Origin: JBAXBF01 sp034429745
GTDB lineage: Bacteria; Chloroflexota; Anaerolineae; Anaerolineales; DRKV01
Direction of reading: 5' to 3'
Assembly (NCBI GenBank): GCA_034429745.1
Contig: DAOUFY010000139.1
Span: 1-10,796, forward strand
DNA: 10,796 nucleotides
How positions within the stretch are numbered: the first letter of the stretch is position 1; every line of letters begins with the position of its first letter. Below are positions 1 to 5,962 of the stretch, piece by piece. The notes under the pieces are model-generated. The model saw only the letters and a list, made by a program, of their open reading frames with translations, did not search any database and was not told the DNA's origin. The position numbers and the translations under genes were made by a program.

Positions 1-2
1 TC

Positions 3-692
3 TTAGTATACTTGGGAGATTCCATTACCACCGATCATATTTCTCCAGCTGGTTCAATAGCACCCGATAGTCCCGCTGGAAAATACTTAATTTCGCAAGG
101 GGTAGAGCCGGCCGATTTTAACTCTTATGGGGCAAGGCGAGGCAATGACCAAGTGATGACTCGCGGCACCTTCGCAAACGTGAGATTAAAAAATAAGCTT
201 GTACCCGGTAAGGAAGGCGGAATTACAAAGTATTTTCCATCCAATGAAGTAATGCCCATTTATGATGCTGCTATGCAGTACAAAGCCTTAGATGTACCGC
301 TTATCGTTATAGCTGGAAAAGAATATGGTAGTGGCTCTAGCCGCGATTGGGCAGCCAAAGGCACTGCGCTGTTGGGAATAAAAGCCGTTCTTGCTGAATC
401 ATTCGAAAGGATTCACCGATCCAACCTGGTTGGAATGGGAATTCTGCCTCTCCAATTTTTGGAAGGTGAAAATGCAGAAGCACTCGAGCTAACTGGTGAA
501 GAAATTTTTGATATTCCTTTAACAACAAATCCGCTACAGCCTCGAATGCAAATAACCATAACCGCTCATAAACCTAATGGTTCAAGTTACTCTTTTACTG
601 TAATAATTCGTTTGGATACCAATCAGGAAATCACATATTATTTGCATGGTGGGATTTTACCTTTTGTACTTCGAGAATGTGCCAAATCATAA
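3..692 (+). CDS. acn: Aconitate hydratase, C-terminal part (5' end outside window)
   Basis: Aconitase interconverts citrate and isocitrate through cis-aconitate in the TCA cycle, using a 4Fe-4S cluster in the cytosol. Only about the last 230 residues are present, essentially the mobile swivel domain. The reading frame is open to the left edge, so the TTG at 12 is not a start. Visible family motifs in order are GDSITTDHISPAG at the very beginning, YGARRGNDQVMTRGTFAN, then GKEYGSGSSRDWAAKG, which carries the active-site Ser/Arg region, ESFERIHRSNLVGMGILPL, and a closing RLDT...YYLHGGILPFVLR. All are strongly conserved in the AcnA/IRP1 type. The cluster cysteines would lie upstream and cannot be checked. 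The C-terminus looks complete. Its TAA stop is 9 bases before hisD, so the two are probably co-transcribed. Assignment to the aconitase family is firm. The exact subtype (AcnA against a homologue such as 2-methyl-cis-aconitate hydratase) is less certain from this fragment. Confidence 0.93.
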   Translation, partial: LVYLGDSITTDHISPAGSIAPDSPAGKYLISQGVEPADFNSYGARRGNDQVMTRGTFANVRLKNKLVPGKEGGITKYFPSNEVMPIYDAAMQYKALDVPLIVIAGKEYGSGSSRDWAAKGTALLGIKAVLAESFERIHRSNLVGMGILPLQFLEGENAEALELTGEEIFDIPLTTNPLQPRMQITITAHKPNGSSYSFTVIIRLDTNQEITYYLHGGILPFVLRECAKS

Positions 693-701
693 GGAGGAGA
701 G

Positions 702-2030
702 ATGTTTAATATTTATGATAAAAATACCGCTCTGCAGACTATCCTAAAACGTGTTGCAGCAGATGAAATAAGCATACCACCAAGCGTGGGAAACAAAATC
801 AATCAAACTTTTGGGAAACCTCTTACACCATCAGAAGCAGTTCAAACCATCCTTGCCGATGTAAAAAATAATGGAGATAGCGCACTAAAAAATTGGACTA
901 ATAAAATTGATCAAGTATCGTTAGATGAATTCAGAGTACCTTCTCAGGCTTTTCAAGAAGCAATAAAACAAACAGATCAAGCACTGCTCGACACTCTGCA
1001 AACATCCATTGAAAGGGTCGCTGCTTTTCACCGTCGGCAGCCTTTTTCCTCTTGGATTACTCAAGATTTGGGCGGAACACTAGGTCAACTTTTGCGTCCA
1101 ATCCGGCGGGTAGGACTATATGTACCGGGGGGCAGTGCTCCATTACCTTCTTCTGTCATCATGTCAGCTGTACCTGCCCAAGTAGCCGGTGTTAAAGAAA
1201 TTGCCGTCGTTACCCCTCCTAACCTCCATTACAATTACTTCGTTCATCCTATTATTCTAGCTGCTTGTGCCTTAATAGGCATTAATGAAGTGTACACGGT
1301 CGGTGGTGCCCAAGCAATAGCTGCACTAGCCTATGGCACGGAACAAATTCCTGCTGTTGATAAGATCTTTGGGCCTGGAAATTTGTTTGTTACTTTAGCG
1401 AAAAAACAGGTATATGGAGTGGTAGGTATTGATGGACTCTTCGGCCCTACTGAGACTATGGTGATTGCCGATGAAACTGCGCGTCCAGCTTGGATTGCTG
1501 CAGACCTTTTAGCCCAAGCTGAGCATGATGTACTGGCTTCGGCGATTTTGCTTACTCCGTCCATGAAGCTAGCCAAAGAAGTTCAGCAAGAAGTGCTCAC
1601 ACAGCTTGCTGATCTGCCGCGCAAAGAAATTGCTGCTGAAGCTCTTCAATCTCGCAGCGGTGCTGTCATCGTCGCTGACCTTAACGAAGCTGTTGATCTT
1701 GCTAATCAATATGGTGCTGAACATCTTTGCTTGGCAGTAAGCAACCCGTGGGAATTGGCAGAAAAAGTGCAAAACGCTGGTGGAGTCTTTTTAGGTGAAT
1801 TCTCCTTTGAAGTACTCGGTGATTATATTGCCGGTCCGAGTCATGTTATGCCAACTTCTGGCTCCGCGCGTTTCTCATCTCCGCTGAATGTGTGGGATTT
1901 TCTCCACATTGTCAATCTAGTTGCCCTAGATGACGAAGTTGGAAAATCGCTCAGCCGTAAGGCATCCATCCTCGCCCGAGCTGAATTGCTTGAAGCTCAC
2001 GCCCGCGCCGCTGATTATCGCACCCGCTAG
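702..2030 (+). CDS. hisD: Histidinol dehydrogenase
   Basis: HisD carries out the last two steps of histidine biosynthesis: NAD-dependent oxidation of L-histidinol to histidinal and then to histidine, in the cytosol, as a zinc enzyme dimer. The product is 442 residues; the family is usually about 430. The expected residues are all visible: zinc ligands Gln272 and His275 in AQAEHD, Asp374 in GDYIAGPSH and His433 in EAHARAAD, plus the catalytic Glu340-His341 pair in YGAEHL. The NAD-binding region RVGLYVPGG (about 136-144) and GPGN (224-227) are present. The ATG is set by a very strong AAGGAGG at 691-697, which overlaps the aconitase stop codon by two bases, so the genes are tightly spaced and likely coupled. 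No other his gene is in view, which is unusual but common in genomes with scattered his genes. HisD-like dehydrogenases acting on other alcohols exist, and the neighbourhood does not prove the substrate. Transcription should stop at the hairpin overlapping the gene's end. Confidence 0.93.
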   Translation: MFNIYDKNTALQTILKRVAADEISIPPSVGNKINQTFGKPLTPSEAVQTILADVKNNGDSALKNWTNKIDQVSLDEFRVPSQAFQEAIKQTDQALLDTLQTSIERVAAFHRRQPFSSWITQDLGGTLGQLLRPIRRVGLYVPGGSAPLPSSVIMSAVPAQVAGVKEIAVVTPPNLHYNYFVHPIILAACALIGINEVYTVGGAQAIAALAYGTEQIPAVDKIFGPGNLFVTLAKKQVYGVVGIDGLFGPTETMVIADETARPAWIAADLLAQAEHDVLASAILLTPSMKLAKEVQQEVLTQLADLPRKEIAAEALQSRSGAVIVADLNEAVDLANQYGAEHLCLAVSNPWELAEKVQNAGGVFLGEFSFEVLGDYIAGPSHVMPTSGSARFSSPLNVWDFLHIVNLVALDDEVGKSLSRKASILARAELLEAHARAADYRTR

Positions 2031-2054
2031 AATAATCAGCGGCTGCGCTTTTTT
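2004..2054 (+). terminator. Rho-independent terminator of acn-hisD
   Basis: A perfect 12-bp stem pairs GCCGCTGATTAT (2007-2018) with ATAATCAGCGGC (2032-2043) around a 13-base loop. Three further pairs (2004-2006 with 2045-2047) form past a single bulged T. The right arm is followed by TTTTTT at 2049-2054. The left arm encodes the end of HisD, and the right arm contains the stop codon of the convergent HATPase gene (2036-2038). On the - strand there is no T-run after the stem, so it should work only for the + strand transcript. Confidence 0.85.
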
Positions 2055-2452
2055 ACTAAGGTAATCACATTTCCTTGTTTATCAGTCCGTCTCTGATAAT
2101 TCACTTCATCCATGAGGTGATATACAAGATAGACCCCGATACCTCGTGGTTTTATTTTTTCAAGCGGAGGATTATCCCATTTCTTAGGCGGCAAAGTAGG
2201 TTGGAAAGGGGCAGCTTCATCCTTAATTTGTACCACTATTCCTTGCCCCGTTTCTTCAATTAAGCATACAATAGGCTTGCTACTGTCTCCCCGATAGCCA
2301 TGCTCAATGATGTTCGTACATATTTCATCAACAGCTAACTCAATAGCATAAATATCAAGGGAATTAAAATGAGCAGCTTGCGCAACTTGATGAACAAATT
2401 CACCGATGGCTGCCAAACTGCTGTATTTTCCTTGAAAAATTCGTTCAGGCAT
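2036..2452 (-). CDS. RsbW/SpoIIAB-type ATP-binding protein (anti-sigma factor / serine kinase family)
   Basis: This is a single-domain HATPase of 138 residues, matching the size of RsbW/SpoIIAB anti-sigma kinases. Those proteins bind a sigma factor or phosphorylate a STAS antagonist on serine. The N-box reads ELAVDEICTNIIEHGY (residues 38-53); Glu43 and Asn47 correspond to the catalytic base and the Mg-binding Asn of SpoIIAB. The G1 box is KDEAAPF with Asp78, and the G2 box is RGIGVYLVYHLMDEV (103-117). The nucleotide site therefore looks intact and kinase activity is plausible. There is no membrane segment or fused receiver. The gene starts 9 bases after the STAS gene and has only a weak ribosome site (CAGCTGA), so its translation is probably coupled to the STAS stop. 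It is last in a four-gene operon. The real target (the neighbouring STAS protein, a sigma factor elsewhere, or both) is inferred, not shown. Confidence 0.88.
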   Translation of the reverse strand: MPERIFQGKYSSLAAIGEFVHQVAQAAHFNSLDIYAIELAVDEICTNIIEHGYRGDSSKPIVCLIEETGQGIVVQIKDEAAPFQPTLPPKKWDNPPLEKIKPRGIGVYLVYHLMDEVNYQRRTDKQGNVITLVKKRSR

Positions 2453-2461
2453 TCAGCTGCA

Positions 2462-2797
2462 CTAGGAAAAACTTGCTGCCGCAGCTGATACACTGTCGCA
2501 TAATTTGAAATAATTATCCATACCAACTAAATTTAAAGAAGCGCGAATTTTTTCATTAACGTTCACTAAAATTAGTTCACCATTTTGTTTTTTAGCCTTT
2601 TTCTGCGCTTCAATCAAAACCCACCAACCGGCGGATGACATAAACTCAACTTCGGTCATATCTAGGATTAAGCGATATTTTTCCCCATCCATAAGTGCCT
2701 TAATAGCTTCTTCAACCTGCGGGGAAGTCATTCCATCTACCCTACCGCGTAAAGTAATCACATCTAATCCATTTACCTGAGTTACTTTATAATCCAT
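2462..2797 (-). CDS. STAS-domain anti-sigma factor antagonist-like protein
   Basis: This 111-residue protein is a lone STAS domain like SpoIIAA/RsbV. Those proteins, when unphosphorylated, bind the HATPase kinase and release its target, and are inactivated by phosphorylation on a serine. The STAS pattern is visible: VITLRGRVDGMTSPQVEEAI at the start, RLILDMTEVEFMSSAG in the middle and LVNVNEKIRASLNLVGMDNYF at the end. The phospho-site loop reads FMSSAGWW (52-59), where SpoIIAA has a DSSG core. Ser55 aligns with the phosphorylated serine, while the preceding Asp is Ser54. SSAG loops of this kind are frequent among STAS proteins outside Firmicutes. The two tryptophans after the loop are less usual. 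The gene lies 7 bases after the upstream gene and 9 before the HATPase gene. Adjacent STAS-HATPase genes are the classic arrangement of a partner-switching pair. An AAGGAATAAAGAG stretch precedes the ATG. Confidence 0.88.
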   Translation of the reverse strand: MDYKVTQVNGLDVITLRGRVDGMTSPQVEEAIKALMDGEKYRLILDMTEVEFMSSAGWWVLIEAQKKAKKQNGELILVNVNEKIRASLNLVGMDNYFKLCDSVSAAAASFS

Positions 2798-2804
2798 TTT
2801 CTCT

Positions 2805-3110
2805 TTATTCCTTTTTCATTGCAAGTTTAGCTTCTTTTTGCTGTTTTTTCTCAATATCACGCGACTGCCAGATTGCCATAAGGAGCAATAGTTTAGTTGC
2901 TCTGCACAAGACCGTGTTATTCACAGCCTGCATTTGCGCCAATGTCATCAAGTATCCTTTATCCGAGACGGCATTCATATCTCCTGTTTGACTGACTGCA
3001 TTCATGAGCGACTCAAGCAGCCTATTTGTGGCGTTCTCCATTTCCTGGACATCTTTGATGAGTTTGCCTAATTCCTCGCGAACTTGGCGCATGTTATCAA
3101 CATCTACCAT
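2805..3110 (-). CDS. Small helical protein of unknown function in the FHA-STAS operon
   Basis: I do not recognise this 101-residue protein. It has no signal peptide. The N-terminal part (about residues 5-40) has the heptad-like hydrophobic spacing of a coiled coil: VREELGKLIKDVQEMENATN, then LLESLM. A second helix with a hydrophobic run is at about 54-81 (LMTLAQMQAV and LLLLMAIW). The C-terminal tail (85-101) is highly charged and Lys-rich, with KKQQKEAKLAMKK. The LLLLMAIW stretch is short for a membrane helix and is more likely a buried helix face. It has a convincing ribosome site (GGAGAAGAG about 7 bases before the ATG). It sits between the FHA gene (24-base gap) and the STAS gene (7-base gap), so it is clearly part of the operon. 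By position it could be an adaptor or oligomerising partner linking the FHA protein to the STAS/HATPase pair; that is inference. Confidence 0.75.
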   Translation of the reverse strand: MVDVDNMRQVREELGKLIKDVQEMENATNRLLESLMNAVSQTGDMNAVSDKGYLMTLAQMQAVNNTVLCRATKLLLLMAIWQSRDIEKKQQKEAKLAMKKE

Positions 3111-3134
3111 GATGATCTCTTCTCCAAGCTCAGT

Positions 3135-4586
3135 CTAGCCAAAACTGATATCAACCGTTTTAATCAGTTGCATGTAACCTTCAATGCGTTTGTTAACCTG
3201 CATTTTCTCATATCCAGAGGGCATTGCATCCGCTTCAAGCTTTAATGGGGCTATCAAATTAACCCGGATAAATTCCTGTAATTTCTTTATATCATCTGCG
3301 CAAGTGGCATTGCGGAAGATTACAATAACCGCCAACAATAGAGCTATTTGTTTAAGGTTTTCCACTTTGCTTGGTTCATAAAATTTTATCTGTGTCTCTG
3401 TCAAAGGACTGCCATCAGGGTTCTTTCCGCTAGCTAAGCGCTGAGCCGCTTCATCATACTTATCAAGATTAGCTAACACATTACCAGCAATGACAGCCAG
3501 AATGGTGTTCATCTGTTTCTTTAGTTGAGCTCTGCCTCCAAAACCAACCACCTTTTTAATTTTTTGTGCCATTAACGCTTGTAAGTACATGCGAAACAGG
3601 CGCGAGTGCCCTTGATCTGACAACAAATTTTTGATAATAATATTCCACCTGGTAAGCCGATCCCTAGCCACTACTGTAAGTGTCTGCAAGAGATCATTCG
3701 ACTTAACTTCTTGGACAAATTGCTTCCACTCTTCCGAATCATCAATTAGCGCCTTTTTTAATTCCTCTGATTTCTTTCCGCCGGAAACAATATAACCAAA
3801 AAATAATATCAACCACAAATCCGGCTCCTCATCTAAGTTATATGCAAGAATATTTTCCTGCTGCTTTGTCATTCTTACGCCGGCTGGCAAATTTTCATCA
3901 ATTTCTTCTTCTTCTTTTTCTTTGGTTGCACTAGCTGCAGCTTGTGCTTGAGCAGCATTCTGCTTCATTTGGGCAATAAATTGGCTTAAGTCAATTAATT
4001 TGCCCTTTTTCCCTTCACCTTCTTCGCTAGATTTTTCGCTTTCACTTTCAGTTGCTTCTGACTGTGGTTGAGCTTCCATTTGTGCTACTTCAGCCTCTTC
4101 TTTTATTTCAGCATTTTGATTAACTGCTTCAGTAGCTTTTTCGCTGACAGATGAAACTGCTTTTTCCGCTGCAGCTTCACTTTTTTGCACAATCAAGGTT
4201 TGCGTTTCACTGCTTTGTTGAACCTCAGCTTGCTTCTCGCCTAATACAGCCACTTTATGCAAGGTCGCCTGCGGATCATCAACAGCATAGTTAAATTGCA
4301 AGACAACCTTTTCTCCCAAATGTATCGTATCACCTGGCTTAAGAATGCGTGGTGAATTGATCTTCTCTTTATTCACAAAAGTACCATTGGTTGAATCCAA
4401 GTCAATAATAACTACATCTTTTCCTTGCCGTCTTATCAATGCATGCTGACGAGATACCGTAGGTTCAAGAACAACAATATCATTCTTTTTATCTCGTCCA
4501 ATGCTTGTCTCATAGCGGAATATCAGGCAAGTTTCGCCAAGATTTGGACCTGCAATAACTTTTAATTGGATTGGACGTGCTGCCAT
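3135..4586 (-). CDS. FHA-domain protein with long acidic linker and unassigned helical C-terminal domain
   Basis: The protein is 483 residues. An N-terminal forkhead-associated domain (about 6-100) has the phosphothreonine-binding signature: GR at 30-31, SRQH at 45-48, DSTNGTFVN at 64-72 and the closing PGDTIHLGEKVVLQF. FHA domains bind phospho-Thr peptides and usually act downstream of Hanks-type Ser/Thr kinases. Residues about 103-245 are a low-complexity linker rich in Glu, Ala, Gln, Ser and Lys, probably disordered. Residues about 245-483 are largely helical, with hydrophobic patches at PDLWLILFFGYIV (255-267) and IALLLAVIVIF (414-424). I cannot assign this domain, and the patches look more like a packed helical core than membrane spans. 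The gene heads the operon. The ATG is preceded by AAGGATAAAGGG on the coding strand and by an extended -10 promoter. A scaffold role that brings a phosphorylated partner to the STAS/HATPase switch is inferred. Confidence 0.85.
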   Translation of the reverse strand: MAARPIQLKVIAGPNLGETCLIFRYETSIGRDKKNDIVVLEPTVSRQHALIRRQGKDVVIIDLDSTNGTFVNKEKINSPRILKPGDTIHLGEKVVLQFNYAVDDPQATLHKVAVLGEKQAEVQQSSETQTLIVQKSEAAAEKAVSSVSEKATEAVNQNAEIKEEAEVAQMEAQPQSEATESESEKSSEEGEGKKGKLIDLSQFIAQMKQNAAQAQAAASATKEKEEEEIDENLPAGVRMTKQQENILAYNLDEEPDLWLILFFGYIVSGGKKSEELKKALIDDSEEWKQFVQEVKSNDLLQTLTVVARDRLTRWNIIIKNLLSDQGHSRLFRMYLQALMAQKIKKVVGFGGRAQLKKQMNTILAVIAGNVLANLDKYDEAAQRLASGKNPDGSPLTETQIKFYEPSKVENLKQIALLLAVIVIFRNATCADDIKKLQEFIRVNLIAPLKLEADAMPSGYEKMQVNKRIEGYMQLIKTVDISFG

Positions 4587-4649
4587 ATCCCTTTATCCTT
4601 CATTCTTTTATCGCTGGTTTTATGATGTAGTTTTTTCGTATGCATGCAA

Positions 4650-4678
4650 ATTATATCATGAATTTTTCTGAAGGTTAA
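4650..4678 (-). promoter_or_regulatory. Promoter of the FHA-STAS-HATPase operon
   Basis: Read on the - strand there is a perfect extended -10, TG-A-TATAAT (4658 down to 4650). Seventeen bases upstream lies TTAACC (4678-4673), which matches four of six bases of the -35 consensus. Transcription would start near 4643, giving a leader of about 57 bases before the ATG at 4586. The -35 lies inside a 12-bp palindrome, which suggests control by a repressor or activator. Confidence 0.65.
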
Positions 4679-4682
4679 CCTT
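4671..4682. promoter_or_regulatory. 12-bp perfect palindrome over the FHA operon -35
   Basis: AAGGTTAACCTT is its own reverse complement and covers the -35 hexamer of the - strand promoter. This position suits a dimeric transcription factor operator. There is no direct evidence of binding; a 12-bp AT-rich palindrome can occur by chance, though its placement is suggestive. Confidence 0.4.
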
Positions 4683-4687
4683 TTTAT

Positions 4688-4746
4688 TAATAAATACACC
4701 AACTTCACTTTATTAGATTAATTTGATATTAATCTAATAAATACAC
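4688..4746. repeat. Pair of 12-bp direct repeats between divergent promoters
   Basis: TAATAAATACAC occurs at 4688-4699 and again at 4735-4746, start to start 47 bases. The second copy overlaps the right arm of the large inverted repeat and ends at the edge of the -35 of the + strand promoter. The pair may be tandem binding sites for one regulator. AT-rich composition raises the chance of coincidence, but the ACAC end is not AT-only. Confidence 0.45.
4709..4741. promoter_or_regulatory. 14-bp-arm inverted repeat, likely operator
   Basis: TTTATTAGATTAAT (4709-4722) and ATTAATCTAATAAA (4728-4741) are perfect reverse complements around a 5-base spacer (TTGAT). The element lies just upstream of the -35 of the + strand promoter and about 31 bases upstream of the - strand -35. 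A transcript hairpin is possible, but it is nearly all A-T pairs and no T-run follows. Lying between two divergent promoters, it is better read as an operator for a dimeric regulator that could control both. Confidence 0.6.
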
Positions 4747-4776
4747 TTGATTATTACCCATCGTATGTTGTATAAT
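4747..4776 (+). promoter_or_regulatory. Sigma-70-type promoter for the Cys-rich gene
   Basis: TTGATT (4747-4752) and a perfect TATAAT (4771-4776) are 18 bases apart. Transcription should begin around 4783, giving a leader of roughly 32 bases that contains the AGGAG ribosome site at 4803-4807, 7 bases before the ATG. Confidence 0.7.
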
Positions 4777-4814
4777 TATGATAAACAATTTCGAAATTAT
4801 TTAGGAGTAAACCC

Positions 4815-5054
4815 ATGGCACACCAAATTTGGAAAACGTTGAAAAGATCATTCTGCGAAAGAGTAGGATGCGAGGTAAACTTTGAAGCAGAGCTCATTGT
4901 TCCAGCTGATATTTTGCCCGATCAATCCGCACGAATTGTAGCTCACCGCTGCTCTGAGGCCCATCGCTGTAACACGGAAGATAAAGCACACTGTATATGG
5001 GCGGGCACAAACCCTCTTTATGACCCTTTTGAGATATCCTCTGCCGAGAAATAA
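4815..5054 (+). CDS. Small Cys/His-rich protein of unknown function
   Basis: I cannot name a family for this 79-residue protein. It has no signal peptide or membrane segment, so it should be cytosolic. It contains five cysteines (14, 19, 46, 52, 60) and three histidines near the second group (44, 50, 59). They are arranged as CERVGC, then HRC...HRC and HC, followed by a conserved-looking tail WAGTNPLYDPF (62-72). The pattern suggests a small zinc or other metal site, or redox-active cysteines. It is not a recognisable zinc ribbon, ferredoxin or rubredoxin. The basic N-terminus (KTLKRSF) might contact nucleic acid. The gene is convincingly real: a near-consensus promoter, an AGGAG site at good spacing, and an ATG directly after. 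It stands alone, divergent from the FHA operon and convergent with the degV-like gene. Its regulatory region is shared with the FHA operon, so joint regulation is possible. Confidence 0.8.
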   Translation: MAHQIWKTLKRSFCERVGCEVNFEAELIVPADILPDQSARIVAHRCSEAHRCNTEDKAHCIWAGTNPLYDPFEISSAEK

Positions 5055-5074
5055 ACTGATTTCTTGTTTATTTT
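5049..5074. terminator. Weak AT-rich stem-loop between convergent genes
   Basis: AAATAAAC (5049-5056) pairs with GTTTATTT (5066-5073) around a 9-base loop, spanning the stop codon of the Cys-rich gene. It lies in the 21-base gap between convergent genes. The stem has only one G-C pair and no clear T-run, so it is a poor terminator at best and may be chance. Confidence 0.25.
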
Positions 5075-5075
5075 A

Positions 5076-5921
5076 TCAACGCACAAAATAACCAACAGCA
5101 ATCGTACCCGGCCCGGCATGAGTAATGATTGCAGGAGGTAAATCTATTACCGCAATTTCATTTAAGCTAAACATTTTCTTTAGTTCATCAGCCGCTTCCA
5201 TAGCTTCTTCCAGTGCTCCGGCATGCATAACCGTCAGGAATCCATAATCTTCCCCTTGTCCAGGGTATTCCTCATTTATACGGCTTTTTATAAATTCCCA
5301 TGCTCGCCTATGAGTGCGTTCCCTCTGAAATAAATCCACTTTCCCATCTTTAAGAGTTAGGATTGGTTTTATCTGCAACAACGTGCCCAGCAGTGCTGAT
5401 GCATTGCCTATCCTTCCCCCGCGGGCTAAATACTCCAGTGTTTCCACCAGAAAATATATTCTTGCATTTTGTGAGAGCCTTTCAAGCCGCTGTATGATCT
5501 CATCAGCATTCAAACCCTCTTCAACCCATTTATGAGCTAACATGACCATTACCCCCAAGGGATAAGCGATAACCCGCGTATCAATCACCCTAATGTCCAA
5601 CTCAGGAAAATCTTGCGCTGCAACGGTTGCCGAACGCACTGTGCCACTCATTTCTGCAGATGGATGAATGCACAAGATGGTTTCAGCTTCAGCAGCTAAA
5701 GCCTTAAAAGTTTCTTTAAACCATTCCGGAGATGGTGCTGCAGTCTTAGGCAAATCTTTTGATTGCTTTAGCCTCGTAAGAAAGTCTTGATGATTCATAT
5801 CAATGCCTTCGCGAAATGATTCCTCACCAAAAATGATAACCTGAGGGATGACAGGTATCTTGTATGTTTCCGTATAAACCTGAGGTAAGCACGCTAAAGT
5901 ATCCGTAACAATTTTTATCAT
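5076..5921 (-). CDS. DegV family protein (FakB-like fatty-acid-binding protein)
   Basis: DegV proteins bind a long-chain fatty acid. In bacteria with FakA, the FakB members present the fatty acid for phosphorylation, feeding exogenous or recycled acyl chains to phospholipid synthesis. This one has 281 residues, the usual size. The N-terminal domain opens with IVTDT (4-8) and carries KTAAPSP (59-65), with Thr60 at the head-group site. The MSGT loop (91-94) carries the serine that contacts the carboxylate. The second domain has LARGGRIGNASALLGTLL (165-182), then IKPIL, the family's most typical block, and ends with THAGPGTIAVGYF (267-279), whose His268 is the conserved C-terminal histidine. The start is supported by AGGAG at 5929-5933. 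The gene follows the AIM24-family gene by 41 bases on the same strand, so they are likely co-transcribed. No FakA kinase gene is visible, so the precise role is inferred from the family. Confidence 0.92.
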   Translation of the reverse strand: MIKIVTDTLACLPQVYTETYKIPVIPQVIIFGEESFREGIDMNHQDFLTRLKQSKDLPKTAAPSPEWFKETFKALAAEAETILCIHPSAEMSGTVRSATVAAQDFPELDIRVIDTRVIAYPLGVMVMLAHKWVEEGLNADEIIQRLERLSQNARIYFLVETLEYLARGGRIGNASALLGTLLQIKPILTLKDGKVDLFQRERTHRRAWEFIKSRINEEYPGQGEDYGFLTVMHAGALEEAMEAADELKKMFSLNEIAVIDLPPAIITHAGPGTIAVGYFVR

Positions 5922-5962
5922 TCTATTTCTCCTAAATACCCATCAGCTCAATTGCTATATGT

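Noticed and set aside
12..14. TTG as the start of a 226-residue aconitase-like ORF
   Set aside because: The conserved aconitase sequence continues through it to the window edge; the gene is simply cut.
1331..1772. Long - strand ORFs opposite hisD
   Set aside because: Shadow frames; hisD is a full-length conserved enzyme and the opposite products show no motif or ribosome site.
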